DNA of 64,000 nt. It comes from an uncultured Erythrobacter sp. Its GTDB lineage: Bacteria; Pseudomonadota; Alphaproteobacteria; Sphingomonadales; Sphingomonadaceae. The translations under genes were made by a program, and so were the position numbers. The DNA is taken from NCBI RefSeq assembly GCF_958304185.1, contig NZ_OY284433.1, forward strand, positions 1,240,001 through 1,304,000. Reading direction: 5' to 3'. The notes beneath the pieces are model-generated. The model was not told the DNA's origin. It saw only the letters and a list, made by a program, of their open reading frames with translations, and did no database searches. This document shows, piece by piece, positions 50,731 through 59,493 of this stretch. Position 1 is the first letter of the stretch. Every line of letters begins with the position of its first letter.

Positions 50731-53205
50731 ATGACGCGACGCGTGCGCCTTGGAGCGCTTCTGCTGGCTTGGTCCCTACCGCTTACAACGCTGAGCGCGC
50801 AAGTTGGCCCGCAGGAGGTTGCCGCCCCTGCAGGTGAGACCGGGCTGGTCGCGGTGCGCACCGAAGCTGCCAAGGGCCGCATCCTCGTCACCCTGCCCGC
50901 GCCGGCGCAAGATGGCGTGTCGCTGCGCCTGCTCTACAGCACCGCGCTCAAGACCGGGCTTGGATCAGCGCCGCTGGGGCTGGATCGCGGGCGGATCGGC
51001 AATACGCAGCTCCTCGCCTTCCGCCGGATCGGCGGCAAGATTGCCGTGCAGTTTGAAAACCCGCGCTTCCGCGCCAGTGCGGGCGATGCAGCGCAGCAGA
51101 GCGCCGTCGCCAGCGATTTCGGGATCTCGACCGTCTGGCTGACCGACATTGCCGAGACGCTGCCAGATGGCCGCTTGGTGATCGACATCGCCCCGTTCCT
51201 CGCGCTCGACACGCTGGGCATTGCCGCCTCGCTCAATCAGGAAGCGGACGTGCTGGGCGTCGGCCCGGCGACCGCGATTGCCGGGCAAGGCTTCCGGTTG
51301 GACGACAAGCTGAGCTTGGCCGATCCGGGATCAGTGCGGCTGTTTCCCGACAATCTGGAGGTGGACGCGATCCAGACCTTCGTCTCCGACAAGCCGGGAG
51401 CCGAGATCGAGAACATCGTGCCCGAACCCCGGAAGGTGACGCTGACCGTCCACCACAGTTTCGTGCGCCTGCCCGAACCCGGCTTCGCGCCGCGCCGCTT
51501 CGATCCGCGGCTGGGCGGCTTTGCGACGCAGGCGGTGGACTTCTCCGCGCCACTGGGCGCGCCGGTGGTGTCTGATCTGGCCAACCGCTTCCGACTGGAA
51601 AAGCTCGATCCCACTGCGCCCCGTTCGCGGGTGAAGCAGCCGATCATCTTCTATCTCGACCGCAACACGCCCGAGCCGATCCGCTCGGCGCTGCTGGAGG
51701 GGATCGGCTGGTGGTCCGATGCGTTTGATCAGGCGGGCTTCATCGATGCCTTCCGGGTCGAAATGCTGCCCGAAGGAGCCGACCCGCTCGATGTGCGCTA
51801 CAACATGGTCAACTGGGTTGACCGGGCAACGCGCGGCTGGGCTTACGGCCAGCAAATCGTCGATCCGCGCACCGGGGAGATCGTGAAGGGCATGGTCGTG
51901 CTCGGCTCCTTGCGGGCGCGGCAGGACATCCAGATCTTTCAGGCGCTGGTCGGTGCCGCCGAACTGAACACCGGCGGTCCGAATGATCCGGTCAAGGTCG
52001 CGCTCGACCGGCTGGCCCAGCTCGGCGCGCACGAGGTCGGCCATACGTTGGGCTTTGCACATAACTTTGCGGCCAGCACACAAGACCGCGCCTCGGTGAT
52101 GGACTACCCCCCGCCGCGCATCGGCCTTGCAGACGGTAAGCCCGACCTATCGGACGCTTATGCCAAGGGTATCGGCATCTGGGACACGGCAACGGTGCGC
52201 TGGCTCTACGCTGACGCGGGCGAGCGCGAGACGGCCGAGGCGGCAGCACGCTACCGCTTTGTTCAGGACGACAACGCCCGCGCGGCTGATACCGCCCAGG
52301 TCTGGGGCGGCTTGTGGGATGACGGCGCGGACCCGACCGCTGAACTCAACCGGCTGATGGCGGTGCGCGCGGCAGCGCTGTCCCGCTTCGGGCTTGATGC
52401 CCTCAACCCCGGCGAACCGGTGGCGAACCTTCGTCGCCGGTTCGTACCCCTGTGGTTGCTGCATCGTTATCAACTGGTTGCGGCCGCCAAGGCGATTGGC
52501 GGGGTCGATTTCACCTATGCCGTCAACGGTGGCGGGCGCGAGGCGGCAGCGCCGGTGGCTCCGGCCCAGCAGCGCGCTGCGCTCGATGCGGCGCTGGCCA
52601 CCCTGCGACCCGAGGCCTTGCGCGTCCCTCCCGCATTGGTTCCTCTGCTCTCGGCCGCGCAGAATGGGACGACCGACCGCCAGTACGAGACCGAGATCTT
52701 CGCGACCGCTGGCGGCCCGGTGTTCGACCCGCTGGTCGCTGCCGACGCCGCCGCCCAACTCACCGTGCAGACGCTGCTCGCCCCACGCAGACTGGCGCGG
52801 CTGGTCGTCCAGAGCCAGAGCGATGCTTCGGTGCTTGGCGTGGGCGAGCTGCTCGACCGACTGACCGCAACCGTGCTGGCCTCGACCAGCGACGATCTCG
52901 GCCGCCGTATCGCCTATCGCACGCTTGCGACCATGGCGCAGGTCGCACGCCGTCAGGACGCCACCCCCGAAGTCGCCGCCGCGATTTACCAAAAGCTCAT
53001 CGATGTCGGCGCCGCGCTGGCCAAGCGCAGGGCGAGCGGGGCCGAACGCGCCTGGGCGCTGAGCCTGTCACGGCGCTTGCTCGATCCCGTGCAGCGCGAT
53101 CAGCTGGCCGCCAGCCTGCCGCGCATGGTGACGGTGCCGCCGGGAGACCCGATTGGCGAGGATGACTGGATGGATCTGTCCAGCCTGCTCGCGCCGGTTG
53201 AATGA
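50731..53205 (+). CDS. Secreted zinc metalloprotease (DUF5117/DUF5118 type, metzincin-like)
   Basis: An 824-residue exported protein with a signal peptide ending TTLSAQ-V. The middle has the extended zinc-binding motif HEVGHTLGFAHNF at about residues 436-448, followed about 15 residues on by a Met-turn-like SVMDYPPPRI, as in metzincins. N-terminal and C-terminal parts match the DUF5117/DUF4953 family pattern (for instance MVNWVDRATRGWAYGQQIVDPRTGEI). Its stop overlaps the following truncated peptidase gene by four bases. It probably degrades extracellular or periplasmic proteins. Confidence 0.9.
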   Translation: MTRRVRLGALLLAWSLPLTTLSAQVGPQEVAAPAGETGLVAVRTEAAKGRILVTLPAPAQDGVSLRLLYSTALKTGLGSAPLGLDRGRIGNTQLLAFRRIGGKIAVQFENPRFRASAGDAAQQSAVASDFGISTVWLTDIAETLPDGRLVIDIAPFLALDTLGIAASLNQEADVLGVGPATAIAGQGFRLDDKLSLADPGSVRLFPDNLEVDAIQTFVSDKPGAEIENIVPEPRKVTLTVHHSFVRLPEPGFAPRRFDPRLGGFATQAVDFSAPLGAPVVSDLANRFRLEKLDPTAPRSRVKQPIIFYLDRNTPEPIRSALLEGIGWWSDAFDQAGFIDAFRVEMLPEGADPLDVRYNMVNWVDRATRGWAYGQQIVDPRTGEIVKGMVVLGSLRARQDIQIFQALVGAAELNTGGPNDPVKVALDRLAQLGAHEVGHTLGFAHNFAASTQDRASVMDYPPPRIGLADGKPDLSDAYAKGIGIWDTATVRWLYADAGERETAEAAARYRFVQDDNARAADTAQVWGGLWDDGADPTAELNRLMAVRAAALSRFGLDALNPGEPVANLRRRFVPLWLLHRYQLVAAAKAIGGVDFTYAVNGGGREAAAPVAPAQQRAALDAALATLRPEALRVPPALVPLLSAAQNGTTDRQYETEIFATAGGPVFDPLVAADAAAQLTVQTLLAPRRLARLVVQSQSDASVLGVGELLDRLTATVLASTSDDLGRRIAYRTLATMAQVARRQDATPEVAAAIYQKLIDVGAALAKRRASGAERAWALSLSRRLLDPVQRDQLAASLPRMVTVPPGDPIGEDDWMDLSSLLAPVE

Positions 53206-53240
53206 ACGCGGCGACAAGAGACAAGATTGAGGGGATGATG

Positions 53241-53549
53241 ATGACCAAGGCAATTAACGCGCGGCGCTTCGGACTGCGCACCGCCACTGCGCTGGCACTG
53301 GCCGCTGGCGTGCTCGCATCGGGCGGCACCGCCCACGGTGCAGAGCGCGCACCGCTGACCGCGGATCAACAGCAGGCCTTCGATATCTACCGCGACATCA
53401 TCGCTATCCGCACCGCACGCGGGCAGGCCAAGACGCCTGAGATGGTCGCCTATCTGGTGGCGCGGCTGAAGCAGGCCGGGTTCGCCGATGCCGACATCAT
53501 GGTCAGCGATTACGACAGTGACCGGCCCCCACTGAGTGGTCCGTGTTGA
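53241..53549 (+). pseudogene. Metallopeptidase (M20/M28-like) truncated by the insertion sequence
   Basis: Only the N-terminal 90 or so residues remain. The likely start is the third ATG of an ATGATGATG run, six bases after GAGGGG, giving a signal peptide ending TAHGA-E. The remaining part (DIYRDIIAIRTARGQAKTPEMVAYLVARLKQAGFADADIMVSDYD) is the start of an M20/M28-type aminopeptidase. The gene-derived part ends at about 53518, where the insertion sequence begins. The frame then runs into the element and stops at 53549. The rest of the gene is not found beyond the element. Confidence 0.85.
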
Positions 53550-53552
53550 TTG

Positions 53553-54460
53553 TTAGTGCAAGATTGCCTCCACCGCCATGGCTGGCCGCAGGTGGAGCGA
53601 AGCGGAACCGGAGGGCAGCCATGGTGGTGTTGCCGCTTCCGGGGCCGGAGGCCGATAGCCCAGCGAGCTATGCGGCCTGACGCTGTTGTAATGCCGCCGC
53701 CAAGCTTCGATCAGGATCTGAGCCTCGGCCAGGGTGTAGAAGATCTCCCCGTTCAAGAGCTCGTCACGCATCGAGCCGTTGAAGCTCTCGCAGTAGCCAT
53801 TCTCCCATGGGCTGCCCGGCGTGATGTAGAGCGTCTTCACACCAACCTTCGCCAGCCATTCCTGCACGGCATTGGCAATAAATTCGGGACCGTTATCTGA
53901 CCGTATGTGCGCCGGCGGGCCACGTGTGACGAACAACTCGGCGAGAGCTGCCAGAACGTCCTCACTTCGCAACCGCCGCGCCACCGGCAGAGCCAGGCAC
54001 TCCCGACTGGCCTCATCGATGATCGACAGGATGCGGAACTTGCGACCGTCATGCGTGCGCCCCTCGACGAAGTCGTAGGACCACACGTGTCCCGGATACT
54101 CAGGCCGAAGACGGATGCATGATCCGTCATTGAGCCAGAGCCTTCCCCGCTTCGGTTGCCTCTGCGGCACCTTGAGGCCTTCACGCCGCCAGATGCGCTC
54201 CACCCGTTTGCGGTTCACATGCCACCCGGCATCTCTCAGCAAAGCCGTCACCCGCCGATAGCCATAGCGACCGTATTGCCGAGCCAAGGCGATGATGTCC
54301 TCGGTCAGCGAGGCTTCGTCATCTGCCCCACGCGGCGTCTTGCGCTGTGTCGATCGATGTTGCCCAAGAACGCGGCACAGCCGCCGCTCAGACACCGGCA
54401 TCATGCTCTTGACGTGATCGATACAGCACCTGCGGCGCGCGGGGCTCAGAAGTTTCCCCG
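53553..54460 (-). CDS. IS3-family transposase OrfB (made by -1 frameshift)
   Basis: Integrase-like catalytic part with a DDE triad: D in WSYDFVEGRTHDGRKFRIL, D in HIRSDNGPEFIANA and E in NGYCESFNGSMRDELLN, ending with HYNSVRPHSSLGYRPPAP. The frame enters from OrfA at the heptamer GGGAAAC (minus strand, 54452-54458). The first in-frame ATG codons are near 54404. The gene looks intact, so the element may be active. Confidence 0.9.
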
Positions 54461-54721
54461 TGCGGCCTCCTGCAGGATCAGCTTGTCCAGCGTCAGATCC
54501 GATACTGCTCGGCGCAAACGGGCGTTCTCCTTCTCCAACTCCTTCATCCGCCGAGCCTGATCCATTTTCAGGCCGCCATACTCCTTGCGCCAGCGGTAGT
54601 AGCTTTGTTCGGTGACGCCGATCCTGCGGCACGCATCCGCCACCGTTCCGCCCTGCGCCAGCACGATCTCCGCTTCACGCAGCTTGCCGATGATCTCTTC
54701 CGGCTTGTGCTTCCTCGCCAT
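54446..54721 (-). CDS. IS3-family transposase OrfA
   Basis: A 91-residue DNA-binding protein with a helix-turn-helix (AEIVLAQGGTVADACRRIGVTEQSYYRWRKEY) followed by a leucine zipper-like segment (MKELEKENARLRRAVSDLTLDKLIL). The slippery heptamer at 54452-54458 lies just before its stop, so some ribosomes would shift into OrfB to make the full transposase. Confidence 0.93.
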   Translation of the reverse strand: MARKHKPEEIIGKLREAEIVLAQGGTVADACRRIGVTEQSYYRWRKEYGGLKMDQARRMKELEKENARLRRAVSDLTLDKLILQEAARGNF

Positions 54722-54784
54722 TCCATTCCTCCTTCGTGGCCAATTCTAAAATAGAAATTGGGCCACTCAGAAGGGGGCAGATCA

Positions 54785-55472
54785 AATTGCCCGAGTAGCC
54801 CACGACCAGTGTCGCATCGCTGAACCCCCATTCGCGGCGCAGGGGATTGGCTTGAGGCAAGATTGGCGCGAGAGCTTCATCATCAGCCCAGTTTGGAATG
54901 ATGCGGATTTTCTGGGCTTCTACTCCGTGCGAGCAGAGCATGTCTCGCATGCGATCTCCGATGACAACATTGGTTGCCGCATTCCGCCATGCCCAATCGC
55001 GGGCTGCTGCAAGCATCCGTATGCTCGGACTCGAGGATGAGCCATATCCCAGCCGGGTCGCGGTTTCCGGATAAATGTCCTGTACCCAATGGATCACCTT
55101 GGCCTGCCGCAGCTTGGCAATTATTGTGGCAAAAACGCCGACAAAAGGCGGATCGGTGAGACAAATGATCAGATCCCCGCGGCGGACGTGCCAGATCCCC
55201 GCAACAAGAAGCGCCAGATAGAAGACAAGGAAATTGAGCACGCGGCCGACAAGGGACTGGTGCGACAGGGGGAGCGTCGGCAGCCGTGTGACGGTGAGGT
55301 CCGGCACTGAAAGGGCCTGCGCGCTGCCTTCTGTTCCGGTGTAGGATGCCGACGCGGTGATAGCATGCATGGCAAGGCCAAGCGGCGCGAGCCCCTCGAC
55401 AAGATCGGTGAGCATCAACGAAGTTGCCGACTCATCCGGGAAGAAGAAGCGGTTGATAAGGATAATGCGCAT
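54785..55472 (-). pseudogene. Glycosyltransferase (WcaI/WbuB-like GT4) truncated by the insertion sequence
   Basis: The first 229 codons of a family-4 glycosyltransferase, starting MRIILINRFFFPDESATSLM, with ADLI-type segments, VIHWVQDIYPETA, NVVIGDRMRDML and IRIIPNWADDEALAPI. The last native residues are VVGYSGNL, after which the element starts; in intact relatives the nucleotide-sugar site (GRAH...) follows. About 170 C-terminal residues are missing and were not found on the other side of the element. It probably once added a sugar in exopolysaccharide synthesis. Confidence 0.88.
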
Positions 55473-55665
55473 GCACCTGCTTCCGGTCTGAGCAACTTTG
55501 CGAACGGGACCGCCAGCGCCTGCGGTCGCCCCAAAATTTCATTAATGATCGAGAGAGCGCTGATGGAATAAGCCATTCGCCCGAGCGCCCAAGACCTTGA
55601 CGTGACTTTGCTTGCGCTGGGTCGTCAAGTGCAGGCATCCAGACAGATGATGCAGCACGACGTTG

Positions 55666-57147
55666 CTATTTGGCGCCCAGCCCGGTCGCGATCACACGCA
55701 AGGTCTTGAGGGCGATCAACACGTCAAGCCAGAGCGAGATGTTCTTGATATAGTAAAAGTCGAACCGCAGCTTTGCCAGAACGTCCGAGACGTCGGTCAC
55801 GTGGCCCTGGTTCACTTGGGCCCATCCGGTTATGCCCGGCCGGACGATGTGGCGATAGGAATAGAAAGGCAGCTCAGCCTCATACCATTCGGACAAGGAG
55901 CAAGCCTCCGGGCGTGGGCCGATCAAGCTCATATCGCCGAGGAGCACGTTCAGCATCTGGGGCAGCTCGTCCATCCGGGTTTTGCGCAAAAAGCGGCCGA
56001 CGCGGGTGATGCGGTCATCATCGCTCTTCGTCATGGCATCTTCGCGTTGTGCCAGACCATGGTCGGCAACGCGGCGCTCGCGCATCGTCCGAAATTTGTA
56101 CATCCGGAAAACCTCACCGCGAAAGCCCATACGCTCCTGAATGAAGAGAGCGTTGCCAGGAGAATCGAGTTTAATCAGGATGGCGATAACCGCACAGACC
56201 GGGAGCAAAAGCGGGATCAGGATCAACACGCCGAGAAAGCCGATTACTCGCTTGGCGGCGACGTATGACACATTCGGGATCAGTGATCCGAGATCGTTTT
56301 CACTGAGGTGATTGATCCTGACCTGGCCCGATTGCATCTCGGCAATCTGTCGGAAATGGTAGACCGGGATACCTGCCAGGGCAGCCTTCGCAAACATCCG
56401 CTCACAACGCTCCGAATGGGGGTAGTGAAGATCCGCGACAATCGCCCATTTCCGCCATTTACCGGCAATAAGCTGCTCAAGATCGCCAAGCGAAGGCGCT
56501 GGCACAAAATGCCCAGTTAGATTGAGCTCAGTTGCACGGCCACCCGGAACAACAAGGTGGGGCTTTACGAGGCGCCGACCATACACAGCGGTCAGAAAAC
56601 TCATCAGTAGCGCGCTTGAAGCGCCAGCGAGAAAGAACGTCCCCGAGAAGGGGAGCCGCAACAAGGCCATGACGGTAAACACGCCGGTAAACGCCACGAA
56701 ATTGACCGGGATGACGTAGGACAGATGCCGGGCATTGGCATGGATCTTGAGACGCGAAAGGACATACCAGGCGATAATCACTGCAAGGCAGATGGCGGCT
56801 GACGTCTGTGGGACGGCGCCGACCACAGGATTGCGGCCTCCGATAGAGCCCACCATCAGGGACGGAGCGAATGTTCCAATGAGGATCAGCGGCAGCTCGA
56901 ACTTGTGAACAAGCGCAGCCCGCCGATGCGGCACCACAGTCCGAAATTCCTCACCGGCAAATTTGGCCTGCTGTTCACTTGTATGAACAGCCTCCCCTGC
57001 CCTCACCGCGCCCTGCTCGCCTGCGTCACTGGCGACTACGCCATCTGTCCTTTCAGTGGTCATGCCGGGCTCATTCAAAAGGCGCGCTGCCAAGTCCTCA
57101 CCGACTTTTGCCATACCCTTGGAGCCGGCGACGGAGCCTGACAGCAT
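55666..57147 (-). CDS. Exopolysaccharide initiating glycosyl-1-phosphate transferase (WcaJ/ExoY-like)
   Basis: A 493-residue membrane enzyme that places the first sugar-1-phosphate on undecaprenyl phosphate. The start is the ATG at 57145-57147, one base after the stop of the NusG-like gene. Four N-terminal membrane helices (about residues 85-200) precede a cytoplasmic domain and the C-terminal catalytic part with KRVIGFLGVLILIPLLLPV, MYKFRTMRERR, RVGRFLRKTRMDELPQMLNVLLGDMSLIGPRPE and RPGITGWAQVNQG. The first 50 residues are unusually long and polar. It belongs to the operon cut by the insertion sequence. Confidence 0.92.
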   Translation of the reverse strand: MLSGSVAGSKGMAKVGEDLAARLLNEPGMTTERTDGVVASDAGEQGAVRAGEAVHTSEQQAKFAGEEFRTVVPHRRAALVHKFELPLILIGTFAPSLMVGSIGGRNPVVGAVPQTSAAICLAVIIAWYVLSRLKIHANARHLSYVIPVNFVAFTGVFTVMALLRLPFSGTFFLAGASSALLMSFLTAVYGRRLVKPHLVVPGGRATELNLTGHFVPAPSLGDLEQLIAGKWRKWAIVADLHYPHSERCERMFAKAALAGIPVYHFRQIAEMQSGQVRINHLSENDLGSLIPNVSYVAAKRVIGFLGVLILIPLLLPVCAVIAILIKLDSPGNALFIQERMGFRGEVFRMYKFRTMRERRVADHGLAQREDAMTKSDDDRITRVGRFLRKTRMDELPQMLNVLLGDMSLIGPRPEACSLSEWYEAELPFYSYRHIVRPGITGWAQVNQGHVTDVSDVLAKLRFDFYYIKNISLWLDVLIALKTLRVIATGLGAK

Positions 57148-57148
57148 G

Positions 57149-57679
57149 TCATTCACCGTGATGTTTCCCGACGCCGAAGTGCTGCGAGGCGACTTTGAGT
57201 TGTGCGACCGGAAGACTGACGCGTGTCTGTTTGCCGAGAAACTCAATAAGGACGAGTGCCCGTTGATCGGGAGTCAGTCGCTCGACCTCGCCGACGAAGC
57301 CTGCAAGCGATCCGGATGCGACTTCAACACTCGCCCCTGCCTGTATCCTGGAGGCCAAGGAGATGACCCCCTGGTCGTTACAAGCCGCCTGCAGTTCGGT
57401 TATGAGAAGGTTCGGGACAGTTGTCGGCCTATCGCCGAATTTGACGAGGCGGGCCACGCCGTAGGTCGAATTGATTACCGACCACGGAGCCCCTGGTCCG
57501 GCGTAGCCGGCAAACATGTAGCCTGGGAAAAACGACTGCAGCCGCGATACAAACCGTCCGCCACGGATCGACGTCACGATCTCAAGCGGCCGAAACGCGC
57601 AGAACCCCTGTCGCTCGATGTTCTTTATTGCAATGCCGTCGGCATTGGGCCTGATTTGGACCAACCTCCACTCGACCAT
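57149..57679 (-). CDS. NusG-like antitermination factor (UpxY/RfaH type)
   Basis: A 176-residue protein from the ATG at 57677-57679. The N-terminal NGN domain (about residues 3-100) has EWRLVQIRPNADGIAIKNIERQGFCAFRPLEI and SFFPGYMFAGY. A C-terminal KOW-like part contains GASVEVASGSLAGFVGEVERLTPDQRALVLIEFLG. Specialised NusG paralogues at the head of polysaccharide operons prevent early termination in long clusters. It lies directly before the initiating transferase gene with one base between. Confidence 0.88.
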   Translation of the reverse strand: MVEWRLVQIRPNADGIAIKNIERQGFCAFRPLEIVTSIRGGRFVSRLQSFFPGYMFAGYAGPGAPWSVINSTYGVARLVKFGDRPTTVPNLLITELQAACNDQGVISLASRIQAGASVEVASGSLAGFVGEVERLTPDQRALVLIEFLGKQTRVSLPVAQLKVASQHFGVGKHHGE

Positions 57680-57747
57680 CGGAATTGCCCCTGTGTATGC
57701 GCAATTGATCACATAACGCGACAATCTTAGGTGATTCTTAACGGCTT

Positions 57748-57795
57748 ACGCAAACTTTGCGTCAGTGTTTCACGACGAAGTGCGCAAATTGTGCG
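57748..57795. promoter_or_regulatory. Palindromes in the EPS divergent promoter region
   Basis: ACGCAAACTTTGCGT (57748-57762) is a perfect 7-1-7 palindrome, and CGCAAATTGTGCG (57783-57795) is a second with the same CGCAAA half site. Their centres are 34 bp apart, about three helical turns. They lie between the NusG-like gene and the MarR-type EPS regulator and are likely regulator sites. Confidence 0.6.
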
Positions 57796-58008
57796 GCGCA
57801 GCGAAATCTACTGATTGTTGCAGATTTCGCGCGCATCATCGCCGCCCGATTTAGGGTCCATCCATCGCAAATGTGCTTGCGCGCAATCCGGCTTAGGCTA
57901 TCGTTCAAACTTGAACATGCCAGATCGACCAGTGAGATTTGGAGTCCTGATTCAACGTGTGGGGACGATCCTCGCGCGGTGCGGTAGCCTTACCCTGAAG
58001 CCTTATCC

Positions 58009-58371
58009 GTGAGTGTGCGAACAAAACATGCGCGAGATGACGCAAGGCTGCGGGCCTTGCGGCTGATCGATGCAAACCCGCAAATTTCGCAGCGGGAGTT
58101 GGCACGCGAACTCGGGATAAGCCTCGGCGCGACCCACTATTTGCTGCGCGCCCTTACAGAGGCAGGTATGGTTCGCCTTGGCCGGTTTGCCGCGTCTCGC
58201 AGGAAACAGGATTATGCCTACGTCCTCACCCCGAAGGGCATATCGCAGAAAGCTGTGATGATGGCTGAATTTCTGGTGCGGAAGCGCGCCGAATACGAGG
58301 CCCTCAAAGAGGAAATCGATACGCTGAGCCATGAGCTTGTATCGGACCCCGCATCGGATGGGACCAAGTGA
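58009..58371 (+). CDS. MarR-family EPS-associated transcriptional regulator
   Basis: A 120-residue winged-helix protein starting with GTG at 58009. The helix-turn-helix reads NPQISQRELARELGISLGATHYLLRALTEAGMVRLGRF, followed by the wing RKQDYAYVLTPKGISQKAVMMAEFL and a C-terminal helix. It closely follows the pattern of the MarR-type regulator found beside exopolysaccharide loci in many Gram-negative bacteria. Divergent palindromes upstream may be its targets. Confidence 0.85.
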   Translation: MSVRTKHARDDARLRALRLIDANPQISQRELARELGISLGATHYLLRALTEAGMVRLGRFAASRRKQDYAYVLTPKGISQKAVMMAEFLVRKRAEYEALKEEIDTLSHELVSDPASDGTK

Positions 58372-58415
58372 GGCTCGATGCGACGCATGTGCCGGCGCCT
58401 CTGATCATTCGACAG

Positions 58416-58500
58416 TCGGGGTTATCGGTCTACCGCCTTGCTACTTGAGCGCCTGTCGGGGTTATCGGGCGTGGGGCGAGAAACTTTCGGGACTATATAA
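58416..58500 (+). repeat. Repeated promoter-like element, copies A and B
   Basis: TCGGGGTTATC occurs at 58416-58426 and again at 58456-58466. The second copy continues into GTGGGGCGAGAAACTTTCGG and GACTATATAA. A third copy of the long form lies at 59292-59334. The unit resembles a regulatory element or a mobile-element remnant. It stands upstream of the methyltransferase gene. Confidence 0.6.
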
Positions 58501-58647
58501 AGACGGTTTTTTAGGCATGGGGTGATACGTTCCCGAAATGTGCGGCGACCGTGCTGCGTTTGTATCGCTTTGCATTCAATATCAGGCTCAAAGTCCCTGC
58601 TACTTCTGCCCGGGACACTTGCTTCTATCTTTTTGCGGACTGTAATT

Positions 58648-59265
58648 ATGGCGGTTACGATCGAATACGAATATAATTTGCCGGATGTTGATCACGCACA
58701 TGGGTATTTGATGCCTACCGTAGAGAGGGTCCTTGGACAGATCGGACGCGAAGCGGCGATCTTCGAGCTTGGTTGCGGAAACGGTGCGAACGCTGGATAT
58801 TTAAGCTCCAAGGGTTATACTGTCATTGGGGTGGATCCCTCCACAAGTGGTATTGCTATTGCCAAAGAGAACTTCCCCAATTGCCAGCTCGAACTGGGAT
58901 CGACAGAAGATGATCTGGCTGAACGGTTCGGGCAATTTGACGTTGTCCTTAGCCTCGAAGTGGTCGAACATGTCTACTCGCCAAAGCAGTATGCTGAGGT
59001 CGTCCGTGATTTGCTGAAGCCCAGCGGGATCGCAATCATCAGTACTCCCTACCACAGCTATCTTAAGAACCTGGCGCTGGCTCTAAGCGGTAGGATGGAT
59101 GGCCATTTTACTGCACTATGGGAAGGCGGGCACATCAAGTTTTGGAGCCCAAAAACTCTCAGTTCCTTGTTCGAAGACGCAGGGTTTGAGTCGATTGGCC
59201 TATATCGAGTGGGGCGTGTGCCAGCCTTGGCAAAATCCATGATTATGATCTTCCAGCGTAGATGA
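58648..59265 (+). CDS. SAM-dependent methyltransferase in the polysaccharide locus
   Basis: A 205-residue class I methyltransferase from the ATG at 58648. The SAM motif is FELGCGNGANAGYL near residue 36, with IGVDPSTSGIAIAKENFP and VLSLEVVEHVYSPKQY completing the fold. It resembles O-methyltransferases of surface sugar clusters (UbiG/Coq3-like). GC is lower than in the preceding 57 kb. It is flanked on both sides by copies of the same 45-bp element. Acceptor unknown. Confidence 0.85.
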   Translation: MAVTIEYEYNLPDVDHAHGYLMPTVERVLGQIGREAAIFELGCGNGANAGYLSSKGYTVIGVDPSTSGIAIAKENFPNCQLELGSTEDDLAERFGQFDVVLSLEVVEHVYSPKQYAEVVRDLLKPSGIAIISTPYHSYLKNLALALSGRMDGHFTALWEGGHIKFWSPKTLSSLFEDAGFESIGLYRVGRVPALAKSMIMIFQRR

Positions 59266-59291
59266 AGGCAAAACCGGAGGCTGAGATTCAA

Positions 59292-59334
59292 TCGGGGTTA
59301 TCACAAGTGGGATGAGAGAAACTTTCGGACTTAT
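59292..59334 (+). repeat. Repeated promoter-like element, copy C
   Basis: TCGGGGTTATC followed after 13 bases by GAGAAACTTTCGG and ACTTAT, matching the element at 58456-58498 with a two-base difference in spacing. It lies 26 bp after the methyltransferase stop and about 160 bp before the galE remnant. Confidence 0.6.
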
Positions 59335-59493
59335 GAAATGACTAAAATTCTTTATGGCTTACTGCGGATTGCAATGCAGCCAATCTCAATGACCCGCAAG
59401 CACTAGCTCATAGATTACAGACCTCATTCGCCATGCTTCTAATGATCCTCTCATGAATTCTAATCTAAATTACGCCTTAAACCGACCGTGGCG

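Larger units (their letters stand above)
53519..54784 (-). mobile_element. IS3-family insertion sequence
   Basis: A 1266-bp element with imperfect terminal inverted repeats. The left end starts TGACCGGCCCCCACTGAGTG and the right end, read inward, starts TGATCTGCCCCCTTCTGAGT. The two share TGA-C-GCCCCC and CTGAGTGG-CC. It encodes OrfA and OrfB with a -1 frameshift signal, typical of the IS407-like group of IS3. The flanking bases (ACAG on the left, AATT on the right) do not match, so there is no target-site duplication. Both flanking genes are cut and unrelated. Confidence 0.88.

Noticed and set aside
57056..57730. A 224-codon plus-strand frame over the NusG-like gene
   Set aside because: Antisense to two genes with clear family motifs; no ribosome site.
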